64,000 nucleotides of DNA from DATJBF01 sp035515475. GTDB taxonomy: Bacteria > Verrucomicrobiota > Verrucomicrobiia > Palsa-1439. The notes beneath the pieces were generated by a model. It searched no databases. It was given only the letters and a program-made list of their open reading frames with translations, and was not told the origin of the DNA. This document shows positions 41,493 through 49,724 of the stretch, piece by piece. The position numbers and the translations under genes were made by a program. The stretch lies in the NCBI GenBank assembly GCA_035515475.1, contig DATJBF010000035.1, forward strand, positions 18,028 through 82,027. Reading direction: 5' to 3'. Every line of letters begins with the position of its first letter. Within the stretch, counting starts at the first letter, position 1.

Positions 41493-43283
41493 TCATTCGA
41501 TCTTGCCCACAAGCGAATAGCAGCGGGCATCAGGACAGGGTGCGTTCGTGGGCTGATAACCATTCGTAGCGCAAGGGGGCACGTTGTTGCTGTGGTCGTA
41601 CCCATCTGCATTGTATTCATACGTGGGACCGCAGCCATTACACGGCGAGCACCACCCGCTTGCACTATAGATGTACGTGCCTCCATTGGTGACGATACCG
41701 ATGACTACCCCGTTTGCTGCGTTTCCCGGCACATTTGTCTGCCCGAGGCCACTGACCGTCACCGTGTACGCGTTCGTCGAATTGTCACTGGGGACATCGT
41801 TATTGAAGTAAAGGATCAATGTGCCCGAGGATTGCGCTGCGAACTGTCCATTGGTCCCCAATTGGATGCATGGCCCGCAACGGTTGTAGAATTGTAGCAG
41901 CACTGGCGCATACTGGTCGACGGTTGTTCCGTTGCCGACTTGTCCGCTCCCATTGCGACCCCAAGCCCAGTACTGTCTTGCTCCCTGATCCACGGTTACT
42001 GCCAAACTGTGAGCGCTACCGTCATCCACGGAGGCCGGACCGGTGCTCACCAGCACGGCATTGCTGATGCCAGCCACTCGGATCGGATGGTTGATCGAAC
42101 CTAGCCCATTTGTACCCAATTGCCCGTAGCCGTTATCGCCCCATGCGTACACATCGCCACTGCTGGTCGCAGCAAGGGTGAAGCTGTACCCGCCAGCAAT
42201 TGCCACCACATTCGACAGCCCGCTCACCGACACCGGCGTGAGTCTCTCCGTCGTTGTGCCATCGCCGAATTGACCAGAGTTGTTGTTTCCCCATGTCCAC
42301 ACCGTTTTGTCCGCCGCCAACGCAATCGCGTGGTCATAGCCCGCGGCAATCGCTACTACGCTGGAGAGATTTGTTGGCAACGTCGGAACAGTAAGATTCG
42401 TGGTTCCACCATTGCCTAACTGACCCGAGCCGCCGGCACCCCATGTCCAAACCGCCCCATCCTTGTCCAGTGCGATGCTGTAATAACCGCCAGCAGCTAT
42501 TGCGACAGTCTGAGTCGGTAAGATTGACTGGATGGGCAAGTTCGTCTGACCCGAGGCCAGCCCTCCTACGCCCAATTGTCCGTAAGAGTCATCTTCCCAA
42601 GCCGAGACCTTCCCGTCGGCTCGCAGCGCGAGTGCGTGAAGAGACCCGGCTGCGACGCTAATCGCGTTGCTTACATCAACAATAGAAGACGGCGTAGGTG
42701 AAATGAAATTGCCACCCTCACCGTTCCCCAGTCGTCCACAGCCGTTGTCTCCCCACGCCCACACCGTTCCGTCGGGCCTCACCGCCAAGCTATGCAACGT
42801 ACCTGCTGCAATGGGGTTGGAAAGGATCCGCTGCACTTTGTAGAACCGATGAGGAGCATTGGTTGTGGCCGTGTCCGTCCAAGTGGTTGCAGCCGCATTG
42901 GTTTGACCCCAAACATATGCCCGACTCAGCCACGACGTATTCGTGCTAAATTCGTCTGCGGAGAACGCGAGATAACGAAACACAGGGCACGATTGCCACG
43001 CGATGCTTATAAACCGATTCGTGTCTTGTTGAATTTGGGTGATAGTAAAGGGTTGGGTGAGATTGGTGATAGCGCAGGAGGAGCTGTCCATTAGGGACAG
43101 GATCCCGCCGCCCTCGTCTTCCTGTGGTGAAAGTACTTGTGTTTGTCCTTCGCCGTCCTCGGTCTGCGCTTCCTCCCAAGCCGCTTCCTCAGTGGCGACG
43201 TTTGCATCGTAAAGCGGCTTGTCGTTGATGTCCGCCAGTCGAACCAGTTCAACGAGGATGAACGGATCGATCCCCCCTCCCAT
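41493..43283 (-). CDS. RCC1-repeat protein with lectin-like C-terminus (main part of a frameshifted gene)
   Basis: A 596-residue frame holding about six RCC1/alpha-tubulin-suppressor repeats (roughly residues 160-460), each with a V-x-x-W-G-x-x-x-x-G-Q-x-G core, such as VWTWGNNNSGQFGDGTT, predicted to form a beta-propeller. Before them (about 70-155) is a module ending TTNAPHRFYKVQRI that resembles the C-terminal module of the secreted peptidases. After the repeats is a beta-sandwich segment, QSSGTLILYFNNDVPSDNST, reminiscent of PA-I lectin (LecA). The frame lacks a signal peptide: that lies in the fragment at 43287-43742, and the two parts are connected through a third reading frame by one extra and one missing base. 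Read as one gene, the product would span 41493-43742. Confidence 0.75.
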   Translation of the reverse strand: MGGGIDPFILVELVRLADINDKPLYDANVATEEAAWEEAQTEDGEGQTQVLSPQEDEGGGILSLMDSSSCAITNLTQPFTITQIQQDTNRFISIAWQSCPVFRYLAFSADEFSTNTSWLSRAYVWGQTNAAATTWTDTATTNAPHRFYKVQRILSNPIAAGTLHSLAVRPDGTVWAWGDNGCGRLGNGEGGNFISPTPSSIVDVSNAISVAAGSLHALALRADGKVSAWEDDSYGQLGVGGLASGQTNLPIQSILPTQTVAIAAGGYYSIALDKDGAVWTWGAGGSGQLGNGGTTNLTVPTLPTNLSSVVAIAAGYDHAIALAADKTVWTWGNNNSGQFGDGTTTERLTPVSVSGLSNVVAIAGGYSFTLAATSSGDVYAWGDNGYGQLGTNGLGSINHPIRVAGISNAVLVSTGPASVDDGSAHSLAVTVDQGARQYWAWGRNGSGQVGNGTTVDQYAPVLLQFYNRCGPCIQLGTNGQFAAQSSGTLILYFNNDVPSDNSTNAYTVTVSGLGQTNVPGNAANGVVIGIVTNGGTYIYSASGWCSPCNGCGPTYEYNADGYDHSNNVPPCATNGYQPTNAPCPDARCYSLVGKIE

Positions 43284-43286
43284 TCT

Positions 43287-43742
43287 TCAGCGTATTGCTG
43301 CCATTGCTGCCACATCCGCAACACGGTTTCGTCCTGCGCCGCCGCATTGCCCGGATTGATAATCCGCAGGCGGCGCGATGCAGGCAATCTCCTCACCTGA
43401 CCACTCGGCCCGCACGATCGTCTCGCCAGTCACAAGATTCCAGATGAGCCGCAGTGGCAACAGCCTGACGCCGGCTGCTTCCGGCAAGGCGGCTGTGGCG
43501 GGCGGACTGAATTCCTCAGGAAGCTTGGAAAAGTCAGTCCACCACGGTTGACCGTCAGCCGGATACACTTGGCACTCCCACGGCAACACTTGGAAATATA
43601 GCCAATCTCTGGTGCCGAGTTGCTGCGCCAACTGCGCAACGTTCGTGATCGTCTCCTGAGCATGAACTCGGACGAACGTCCAAAGAAATGCCATGACGGC
43701 AACTCCAAGAAGATACGCTCCTCGCCGCTTCCTATCGCACAC
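43287..43742 (-). pseudogene. Signal-peptide-bearing 5' part of the RCC1-repeat gene, frameshifted
   Basis: A 151-residue frame with a GTG start at 43742 begins MCDRKRRGAYLLGVAVMAFLW and is a signal peptide with likely cleavage after VHAQ. Protein-like sequence continues to about GEEIACI (near 43381), where coding shifts to another frame reading RRLRIINPGNAAAQDETVL and QQWQQYAEEWEGG, then returns to the original frame at a six-base G run (43272-43277 as C on the + strand) and continues IDPFILVELVRLAD. One extra base near 43375 and one missing base in the G run would restore a single frame. This may be true decay or a sequencing error. Confidence 0.6.
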
Positions 43743-43787
43743 CCACCCTAGCCACCGTGATGGATACTAACTACGCTGCTCCGCTGG

Positions 43788-44078
43788 ATGCAAGAGCAAA
43801 AAACAAGTATTACCCTTGTGGCACAAACGGGGGTTTCTTGTTTGTTTAGCTGCCTCGTGCAGGCGATTCCGAAACAATACCGGGTCATCGGGGAAGCAAT
43901 CCGCACCTACCGGAAGAAGGCGGGCTTTACACAGGAACGGCTTTCAGAATTGGCTGACCTTCATCCGAATTATCTCGGCGAGATTGAGCGCGGGGAAACG
44001 ATGGTTTCCTTGTTCGCCCTTATCAGGATTGCGAAGGCCCTCCGTGTTCGCCTGCGCGACCTCGTGGCAGACATCTGA
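43788..44078 (+). CDS. XRE-family helix-turn-helix regulator
   Basis: A 96-residue frame consisting mainly of an HTH_3/XRE domain: IGEAIRTYRKKAGFTQERLSE then LHPNYLGEIERGETMVSLF and IRIAKALRVRLRDLV. The recognition helix lies in HPNYLGEIERG. The first 23 residues (MQEQKTSITLVAQTG onward) look unlike the family, so translation may really start at the GTG at 43857 (VQAIPKQYRVIG, 73 residues), a normal size for a single-domain XRE protein. It is divergent from the RCC1-repeat gene, only 45 bases away, and might regulate it; no operator was identified. Confidence 0.8.
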   Translation: MQEQKTSITLVAQTGVSCLFSCLVQAIPKQYRVIGEAIRTYRKKAGFTQERLSELADLHPNYLGEIERGETMVSLFALIRIAKALRVRLRDLVADI

Positions 44079-44129
44079 CGGCGCAAATGTGATCTCACTA
44101 TTAGAGTACGAGCCGGGGGATAGTCTGGG

Positions 44130-46907
44130 TCAGCTCGCGAGGAGATTGATGGAGGTCTCAAGCTTGGAGCGGATCGTCGCCAACTGCGCGGGGTCGGTGA
44201 TCTTGTTGCCGAGTTGGTCTTGCACGTAGAACACGTCGATCGCCGCGCCTTTTTCGGTGGAAATCTTGGCGAAACTGATATCCAGGCCAACCTCGCTGAG
44301 CGTGTGTGTGATCGTATAGAGCAGTCCGAGACGGTCTTCGGTTTGGATTTCAACGATCGTACGGCCTTTGCTGATCTCGTTGTCGAACTCGACGGTCGTG
44401 GGGATGCGCACCTCGCGGATCTTGGGCGTGGCGCCGCGAATCGCGCGCAGCCGCGTCAGGACATCGTTGAAGTTGATGGTTTCGCGGTTGGCCAGCATTC
44501 GCTCCAACATTCCTTCCGCCACCTGGATGGCCCGCTGGTCGGTGACGGCCGCGAGGTCTTTGTCGCAAACGTCAAACACGTCGAGCACCACGTGGTCGCC
44601 GCGGGTGTAGACGTTGGCGCGCAGGATATTCAACTCCGCCGAAGCCAGGGCGCCGCAAATCTTCGAAAACAGCCCGAGCCGGTCCCAGGTGGTGATCGAC
44701 ACCTGCGAGCAGCTTTGCGCGGGGAGGGATTGCCAGTCCAGCACCGGCACCAGCGCGTCCTCGGCCGCTTCGACCTCGAGCTGGCGTGTCAGGAACCGGT
44801 GAATCACCATCAGGTGCCGGGCGACCTCTTCCGCGCTCGTGTTGATGTAGTAGCTGGCGGGCATCAACTCAAAGTGCGAATAGATTTCTTCCAGCGGGAG
44901 TTGGTCCTTCAGTTTGGCGCTGACTTCCTTATAGAGTTGCTCGATGCGGCGGGACAGAATATTGCGGGCCCGCTCGGCGCCGGAGAGCATCTGCTTGGTG
45001 CGGCGATACAGCTCCCAAAGCAGCGCTTCTTTCCATTCCGTCCAGGTCTTCAGACTCGTGCCCGCGGCGTCGGCAAACGTCAGCAGCATCAGCATATCGA
45101 GGTTGACTTCGTCTTTGGCGACGCGGGCCGCCGCGTCGACTGTGGCCTGATCGTCGATGTCGCGCCGCTGGGAGAGCATCGACAGCTTGAGGTGATCGCG
45201 CACCAGGAACAGCAATTGCGCCGTCTCGTCGGCGCCCAGACACAGGCGCTGGGCGACTTGGCGCGCCATCTCGGCGCTCGCCTCCGCGTGATGATCGACG
45301 TTCGACGCTTTGCCGACGTCGTGGAGCAGCAACGCCAGATAAAGGACGTGGGGATGGGCGATTTGCTGGAAAATCCTCTTGTAGCTGGCGTGCGGCGGCG
45401 CGGTCGCGTCGATGATCCGATCGAGGTGTTCGATGACCTGCAACGTGTGCTCGTCAGCGGTGTAGCGGTGGAAGAACTCGTGTTGCACGAGACACGTGAG
45501 CCGCCCGAACTCGGGAACGAACTTGCCGAGGAATTCCACTTCGTGCATCAGGCGCAGAATGCGGGCGACCTGCCCCTTGCGCTGGAGAATGCCCAGAAAC
45601 GTGTCCCGCGCCTCGGGCGACCTTTGGAACGAGCGATCCACCAGCTTCAGGTTTTGCCGAATCTGGGTGCGCAACTCGGGGCTGAGTTCGACCTCGCGCT
45701 GTTGCGCATGGCGGAACAGACGGATCAACCGCAGCGGTTCCTGCTTGAAGATCGCCGGGGCGCTCGCGGAAATCATCCCGTCGCGGATCACGAACCCGTC
45801 GATTTCCTCCTCCTTGCGGGACCGGCGGCCGAGCAACGAGCCGAGCCGCGAGGACTTCGGCGGCTTGAGCGCCAGGCGCTCGGCCAGCGCGTTGGTAAGC
45901 AGGAAGATGTTGCGCGAGTGCACGTAGTAATCGCGCATGAACGCTTCCGTGCGCCGCAGCACATCGTGCTGGCGGTAGCCGAACTCGCCGGCGATTTGCG
46001 GCTGCAGCCCGATGCCGATGACGTCGCAGGCGCGATTGGTCATATAATGCATCGCGTTGCGGACGCGGAGGATGAAATCGTAGGCCGATTCGAGCTGCCG
46101 TTGTTCCGTCGATTCCAGGAACCCGCGCTGGCGAAGCTCGGACAGTTTCAGGCAGCCGTACTTGAAGAAGGACATCCAGATCAGGTTCTGAAAATCGCGC
46201 AGCCCGCCACAGCCGCTCTTGACATTGGGCTCCTGCAGGTAAACGGTGTCGCCGAATTTCTCGTGGCGCGCCTTTTGGTCCTCGATCCGCGCGGCGATGT
46301 AGTCATCCTCGTGGCCCTTGACGCACTCTTTGATCAGCGCCTGGCGGAACAGTTCGTAAATCTTCTGGTCGCCGACCAGCAACCGCGACTCGATCATGGA
46401 CGTCTTGGATTGCATGTCCTTGTTGGCTTGCGTGATCGCTTCGTTGATCGAACGGGTGGAGTGGCCGACCTTGAGGCCGACGTCCCAAAGCATGTACAGG
46501 ATTTGCTCGACGATCTCTTTCAGGTAGGGATGATGCGCCGCTGTCCGCCCGGCCGAACCATGCAGGAACATGAGATCGATGTCAGAGCACGGGCTGAGTT
46601 CGCCGCGTCCGTAGCCGCCGATGGCCACGAGCGAGATGGGCACGGCCTCGCCGGAGTGGGCCTGCCGGTAATGATCATCCGCCGCCTTGAACACGTGGCG
46701 CAATACGACGTCCATCACGTGGGCGCGGCCCTGTGCAATCTCGCGCCCGCCCGCTCCCGCCCGGTGCAACATCCGCAGTCGATGTTCTTCGACCTTGAGG
46801 AATTTCTTGTAGACGTTGAGGATCTCGGCGGGGCGCGTGCCCGATTTCAAGACGAGCCGCTCTTCAGCGTGCCGAAGTACCTTGTCGAGATAACGCTGCT
46901 GCGTCAT
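44130..46907 (-). CDS. glnD: Bifunctional uridylyltransferase/uridylyl-removing enzyme
   Basis: The glutamine sensor that adds or removes UMP on PII proteins. The 925 residues comprise a nucleotidyltransferase domain with GGYGRGELSPCSDIDL (the S-D-x-D metal site), a GlnD-specific helical region (ending KPPKSSRLGSL), an HD domain with LLLHDVGKASNVDHHAEAS for the UMP-removing activity, and two C-terminal ACT domains (around ITTWDRLGLFSKICGAL and QTEDRLGLLYTITHTLSE). All parts are present, so both activities are expected. I place the start at 46907 (MTQQRYLDKV) because a TTGCCC-17-TATGGT promoter ends seven bases upstream; a longer frame to 47594 overlaps other genes. It complements the gltBD locus, but no glnB or glnK is in the window. 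Confidence 0.95.
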   Translation of the reverse strand: MTQQRYLDKVLRHAEERLVLKSGTRPAEILNVYKKFLKVEEHRLRMLHRAGAGGREIAQGRAHVMDVVLRHVFKAADDHYRQAHSGEAVPISLVAIGGYGRGELSPCSDIDLMFLHGSAGRTAAHHPYLKEIVEQILYMLWDVGLKVGHSTRSINEAITQANKDMQSKTSMIESRLLVGDQKIYELFRQALIKECVKGHEDDYIAARIEDQKARHEKFGDTVYLQEPNVKSGCGGLRDFQNLIWMSFFKYGCLKLSELRQRGFLESTEQRQLESAYDFILRVRNAMHYMTNRACDVIGIGLQPQIAGEFGYRQHDVLRRTEAFMRDYYVHSRNIFLLTNALAERLALKPPKSSRLGSLLGRRSRKEEEIDGFVIRDGMISASAPAIFKQEPLRLIRLFRHAQQREVELSPELRTQIRQNLKLVDRSFQRSPEARDTFLGILQRKGQVARILRLMHEVEFLGKFVPEFGRLTCLVQHEFFHRYTADEHTLQVIEHLDRIIDATAPPHASYKRIFQQIAHPHVLYLALLLHDVGKASNVDHHAEASAEMARQVAQRLCLGADETAQLLFLVRDHLKLSMLSQRRDIDDQATVDAAARVAKDEVNLDMLMLLTFADAAGTSLKTWTEWKEALLWELYRRTKQMLSGAERARNILSRRIEQLYKEVSAKLKDQLPLEEIYSHFELMPASYYINTSAEEVARHLMVIHRFLTRQLEVEAAEDALVPVLDWQSLPAQSCSQVSITTWDRLGLFSKICGALASAELNILRANVYTRGDHVVLDVFDVCDKDLAAVTDQRAIQVAEGMLERMLANRETINFNDVLTRLRAIRGATPKIREVRIPTTVEFDNEISKGRTIVEIQTEDRLGLLYTITHTLSEVGLDISFAKISTEKGAAIDVFYVQDQLGNKITDPAQLATIRSKLETSINLLAS

Positions 46908-46914
46908 AGCGGAC

Positions 46915-46943
46915 ACCATACGGGACTGGCGAAACACGGGCAA
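46915..46943 (-). promoter_or_regulatory. Candidate promoter of glnD
   Basis: On the reverse strand TTGCCC (46943-46938), a 17-base spacer and TATGGT (46920-46915) precede the ATG at 46907 by seven bases. There is no ribosome-binding site, so a leaderless message is predicted. If correct it excludes the upstream start codons. Confidence 0.5.
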
Positions 46944-47078
46944 GTTGAAATGGCCCTCCCGCAAGTCTTTCGACTCCAGAGGACTAGGTTGTCGACAACT
47001 TGTCACGCAGGGGCATTTGACTTCGCCTGATTTTGAGCTATTGTGACGGCCAGTTTCCCCATGAGGAGGGGGGCGAAA

Positions 47079-47303
47079 ATGACGTTGCGACATCGAAAAC
47101 CAGATCCTCTGACTGACATTTTTCGGTCCCAGCAAGAGGAAATAAAAAAATACAAGTGGATCGAAAGCGAGAAGGCAGGACAGGACATCGGCTGGGAGCG
47201 CGCCACGCGGGAGTGGATGCAGAAACACTTTCCCGGTTGGAAACAGGACCGTTGGCACCGGTTCGTTGAGGAGGCGCTTGTTCGGCAGGACAGCCTGAAC
47301 TGA
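47079..47303 (+). CDS. Small conserved-looking basic protein, unknown
   Basis: A 74-residue soluble protein starting MTLRHRKPDPLTDIFRSQQEE, rich in Trp, Lys and Glu with a W-x-x-x-x-x-x-W pattern (KYKWIESEK, DIGWERATREWMQKHF, WKQDRWHRF). An ideal AGGAGG lies nine bases before the ATG at 47079, the strongest ribosome-binding site in the window, which argues strongly that it is real and fixes this start over the GTG at 47043. The segment resembles helical tails that I associate with verrucomicrobial and planctomycete hypothetical proteins, but I assign no family. It lies between the divergent glnD and the co-directional pdxJ. Confidence 0.7.
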   Translation: MTLRHRKPDPLTDIFRSQQEEIKKYKWIESEKAGQDIGWERATREWMQKHFPGWKQDRWHRFVEEALVRQDSLN

Positions 47304-47361
47304 CCACGCTGGCCAACCACAAGGGCGGGTCAAGGACCCGGATTGTCTGAACGACGCAGCA

Positions 47362-47390
47362 TTGCGGACGGGCGCAAAAGCAGGTACCCT
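47362..47390 (+). promoter_or_regulatory. Weak candidate promoter of pdxJ
   Basis: TTGCGG (47362-47367), a 17-base spacer and TACCCT (47385-47390), six bases before the pdxJ ATG. Each box matches only three of six consensus positions. It is listed because the spacing repeats the leaderless pattern seen at gmhA, glnD and aat, and because no ribosome-binding site precedes pdxJ. Confidence 0.3.
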
Positions 47391-47396
47391 GTCCCC

Positions 47397-48182
47397 ATGC
47401 TGAAACTCGGGGTCAACATCGATCATGTCGCCACACTGCGACAGGCACGCTACACGTCTGTCCGCAGCACCCCGGGGAGACCTCGCGAAGCGTCCGGTGC
47501 GATTCCCGAGCCCGACCCTGTATGGGCCGTCGTCGAAGCGGAACTGGCCGGGGCCCACGGCGTAACGGTCCATCTCCGCGAAGATCGTCGTCACATTCAG
47601 GACCGTGACGTGCGACTGATCCGTCAGGTCGTCCGCACCAGCCTCAATTTGGAGATGGCGGACGTGCCTGAGATCGTTGCGTTCGCCGAAGAGGTGTGTC
47701 CCACCGAGGTCTGTCTCGTCCCGGAGAAGCGGCAGGAGGTCACGACCGAAGGCGGACTCGACGTCGCGAGCGCCGCGAAATCACTCGCGCGCACCGGTGC
47801 GCGTCTGCAAAAGGCGGGGATCGCCGTCAGCCTCTTCGTTGATCCCGATGGGCGACAGATCCGCGCCGCCGCCGATGTCGGAGCGGATTTCGTGGAGCTG
47901 CACACGGGGCGGTACGCGAACGCGCGCGGCGAAACGGAAGCGGCGGCCGAGATCAGGAAGTTGACGCAGGCAGCGGAGTTGGCGCACAAACTTGGCCTGC
48001 GCGTCAACGCGGGGCACGGCTTGAATTACCAGAACACGCCCGGCATTCTCGCGGTGCCGCACTTGGAGATGCTGAACACCGGCCATTCCATCGTCGCGCG
48101 CGCGCTGTTTGTCGGGTTGCGACAGGCGATCCGCGAGATGCTGAAACTGATGGGGAATGGTCAGCCAGGCGATGGTTCATGA
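47397..48182 (+). CDS. pdxJ: Pyridoxine 5'-phosphate synthase
   Basis: Condenses 1-deoxyxylulose 5-phosphate with 3-amino-2-oxopropyl phosphate in the DXP-dependent vitamin B6 pathway. The 261-residue product starts MLKLGVNIDHVATLRQARY, the universal PdxJ N-terminus with the phosphate-binding and catalytic residues, then shows VTVHLREDRRHIQD, PTEVCLVPEKRQEVTTEGG and the loop VNAGHGLNYQN. The ATG at 47397 is certain from this homology; an 18-codon upstream extension is not conserved. Its stop overlaps the acpS start (ATGA), the frequent pdxJ-acpS operon arrangement. Confidence 0.97.
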   Translation: MLKLGVNIDHVATLRQARYTSVRSTPGRPREASGAIPEPDPVWAVVEAELAGAHGVTVHLREDRRHIQDRDVRLIRQVVRTSLNLEMADVPEIVAFAEEVCPTEVCLVPEKRQEVTTEGGLDVASAAKSLARTGARLQKAGIAVSLFVDPDGRQIRAAADVGADFVELHTGRYANARGETEAAAEIRKLTQAAELAHKLGLRVNAGHGLNYQNTPGILAVPHLEMLNTGHSIVARALFVGLRQAIREMLKLMGNGQPGDGS

Positions 48183-48616
48183 ATCATGACGCATCACCCA
48201 TCTCTGTATCGATCCTCGGTACGGGTGTCGATATTGTCGAGACCGCGCGCATCCAAGGTTCGCTGGATCAATTTGGCGAGCGGTTTCTGCGGCGGTGCTT
48301 CTGGCCCGATGAAGTCGCGTACTGCAACAGCATGAAATTTCCGGCGTTGCATTTCGCCGCACGTTTCGCCGCGAAAGAGGCCATTTCGAAGGCGTTCGGG
48401 ACGGGCATCGGCCGTCAACTCGGCTGGACGGACATGGAAATCCGCAAGCACGGCAACGGCGCGCCCTACGTTGTTTTTCACGGACGCGGGGCGGAACTCG
48501 CGAAGAATCGTGGGGCGACCGAAGTTTTTGTGAGCCTCTCGCACTGCAAGGAGTACGCTGCCGCGCACGCCGTGCTGGTTGGCCAAGGGCCTCCGTCAGC
48601 GCGCGCGAGCCAGTAA
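48179..48616 (+). CDS. acpS: Holo-[acyl-carrier-protein] synthase
   Basis: Transfers 4'-phosphopantetheine from CoA to the acyl carrier protein. The 145 residues show the two signature motifs: ILGTGVDIVETARI with the Mg-binding Asp, and FAAKEAISKAFGTG with the Mg-binding Glu. VSLSHCKEYAAAHAV, near the C-terminus, is the usual third motif. The ATG overlaps the pdxJ stop by four bases, so the two are translationally coupled. Its 3' end overlaps the end of the convergent LptF/LptG gene by 21 bases. Confidence 0.95.
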   Translation: MNHDASPISVSILGTGVDIVETARIQGSLDQFGERFLRRCFWPDEVAYCNSMKFPALHFAARFAAKEAISKAFGTGIGRQLGWTDMEIRKHGNGAPYVVFHGRGAELAKNRGATEVFVSLSHCKEYAAAHAVLVGQGPPSARASQ

Positions 48617-49672
48617 CACCAGCCCCACGCCGGCAAAAACCGCGTTCGTCATCCACGCGGCCGCCGCGGCCGGAATCCGTCCGCCCTCACCCAGCGCGAG
48701 GGTGATATTGTTGAGAAAATAGAAGGCCACGACAAGTACCAGCGCGGTGCCGACGCTCAACAAGGGCCCGCTGCGGCTCACCTGCATTCCCAAGGGGATC
48801 CCCATCAGCACGACAATCAGGCACGTCAGCGGGAAGGCGTAGCGATACTGGTAGGTGACTTCGTACTTGGCGAGACCAGCGACGTGCCCCGCGCGGCGTT
48901 GGGCGCGGATGTACCGCCGCAGCTCGGCGGAAGTGAGTTGCGTGGGGTTCTTCCCTTCGACGGCCAGCCGACCCGGCGGGTCTTTGATCGACGGGAAATT
49001 GGTCTCCGCCACGCGGGTCACGACCGGCGGATTCTGGCGGTGATCGTAGACGTCGGCCGTGAAGAAGTGCCACCGGCCGTCGATCCACCGGGCGCGTTCG
49101 GCGTACACGTCGAAATCCGGTGTGCCGTCCGGCTTGCGGTCGTGGACTTCTGGATTTTCCATCTCGAACGTCCGCGTGTTGAACCGACGGGCGTACCAGT
49201 CGCGACGCTCGATTGGATCGGCAAAGAAGAAGTTCTCCAGCACGCTGCGTTCGCCTTTTCCCTTCAGCGCTCCCATCAGCGCATCGGCACGTTCTCTGGC
49301 GCGCGGGACAAACAATTCGTTCACCACGAACACGACGAGCGTAGCGGCCAGGCCGCTGCCCAGCAGGGGAAGGGCCAGGCGCGCCAGGCTGATGCCGCTG
49401 GTGCGCATGGCGATCAGCTCGTTGTGTCTACCGAGGTTGGAGAGACAGAACAGGAGGCCCAGCAGCAACGACATGGGCATGATCAACACGAACATCTCGG
49501 GGAGAAGGATCAAGTAGTAATGCACAACCGTACCCAGACGCGCATGGAAATCGATGAACTCGTCGAGGGTGCCGAACAGATCGATGACGATCATCAACAG
49601 CACGAACGCGTCGAAGCAGTACAACAACGGCCACGCGAACTCGCGCAGCAGGTATTTGTCAAGAATCCGCAC
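48596..49672 (-). CDS. LptF/LptG-family permease
   Basis: A 358-residue inner-membrane protein of the YjgP/YjgQ family, the transmembrane part of the Lpt exporter that extracts LPS. Three N-terminal helices (starting MRILDKYLLREFAWPLLYCF, with VLIMPMSLLLGLLFCLSNL), a large periplasmic jellyroll domain (about residues 125-265) and three C-terminal helices give the standard topology. LptF and LptG cannot be told apart confidently, so no symbol is given. The start is a GTG at 49672. LPS export agrees with the presence of gmhA (heptose synthesis) nearby and with a Gram-negative envelope. Confidence 0.88.
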   Translation of the reverse strand: MRILDKYLLREFAWPLLYCFDAFVLLMIVIDLFGTLDEFIDFHARLGTVVHYYLILLPEMFVLIMPMSLLLGLLFCLSNLGRHNELIAMRTSGISLARLALPLLGSGLAATLVVFVVNELFVPRARERADALMGALKGKGERSVLENFFFADPIERRDWYARRFNTRTFEMENPEVHDRKPDGTPDFDVYAERARWIDGRWHFFTADVYDHRQNPPVVTRVAETNFPSIKDPPGRLAVEGKNPTQLTSAELRRYIRAQRRAGHVAGLAKYEVTYQYRYAFPLTCLIVVLMGIPLGMQVSRSGPLLSVGTALVLVVAFYFLNNITLALGEGGRIPAAAAAWMTNAVFAGVGLVLLARAR

Positions 49673-49724
49673 CCGAAGGAGATTAGGCGAACGGCAGCGC
49701 GGCCGCGAGAAAAAACGGCGCGGC

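Noticed and set aside
44214..47030. A 938-codon open frame on the + strand opposite glnD
   Set aside because: It is the antisense shadow of a GC-rich gene: rich in Arg, Gln, Val and Leu with no domain, and glnD on the other strand is unambiguous.
46920..47594. Upstream extension of glnD to 47594
   Set aside because: It overlaps the small gene at 47079 and the pdxJ start, encodes no conserved sequence, and a plausible promoter sits directly before 46907.
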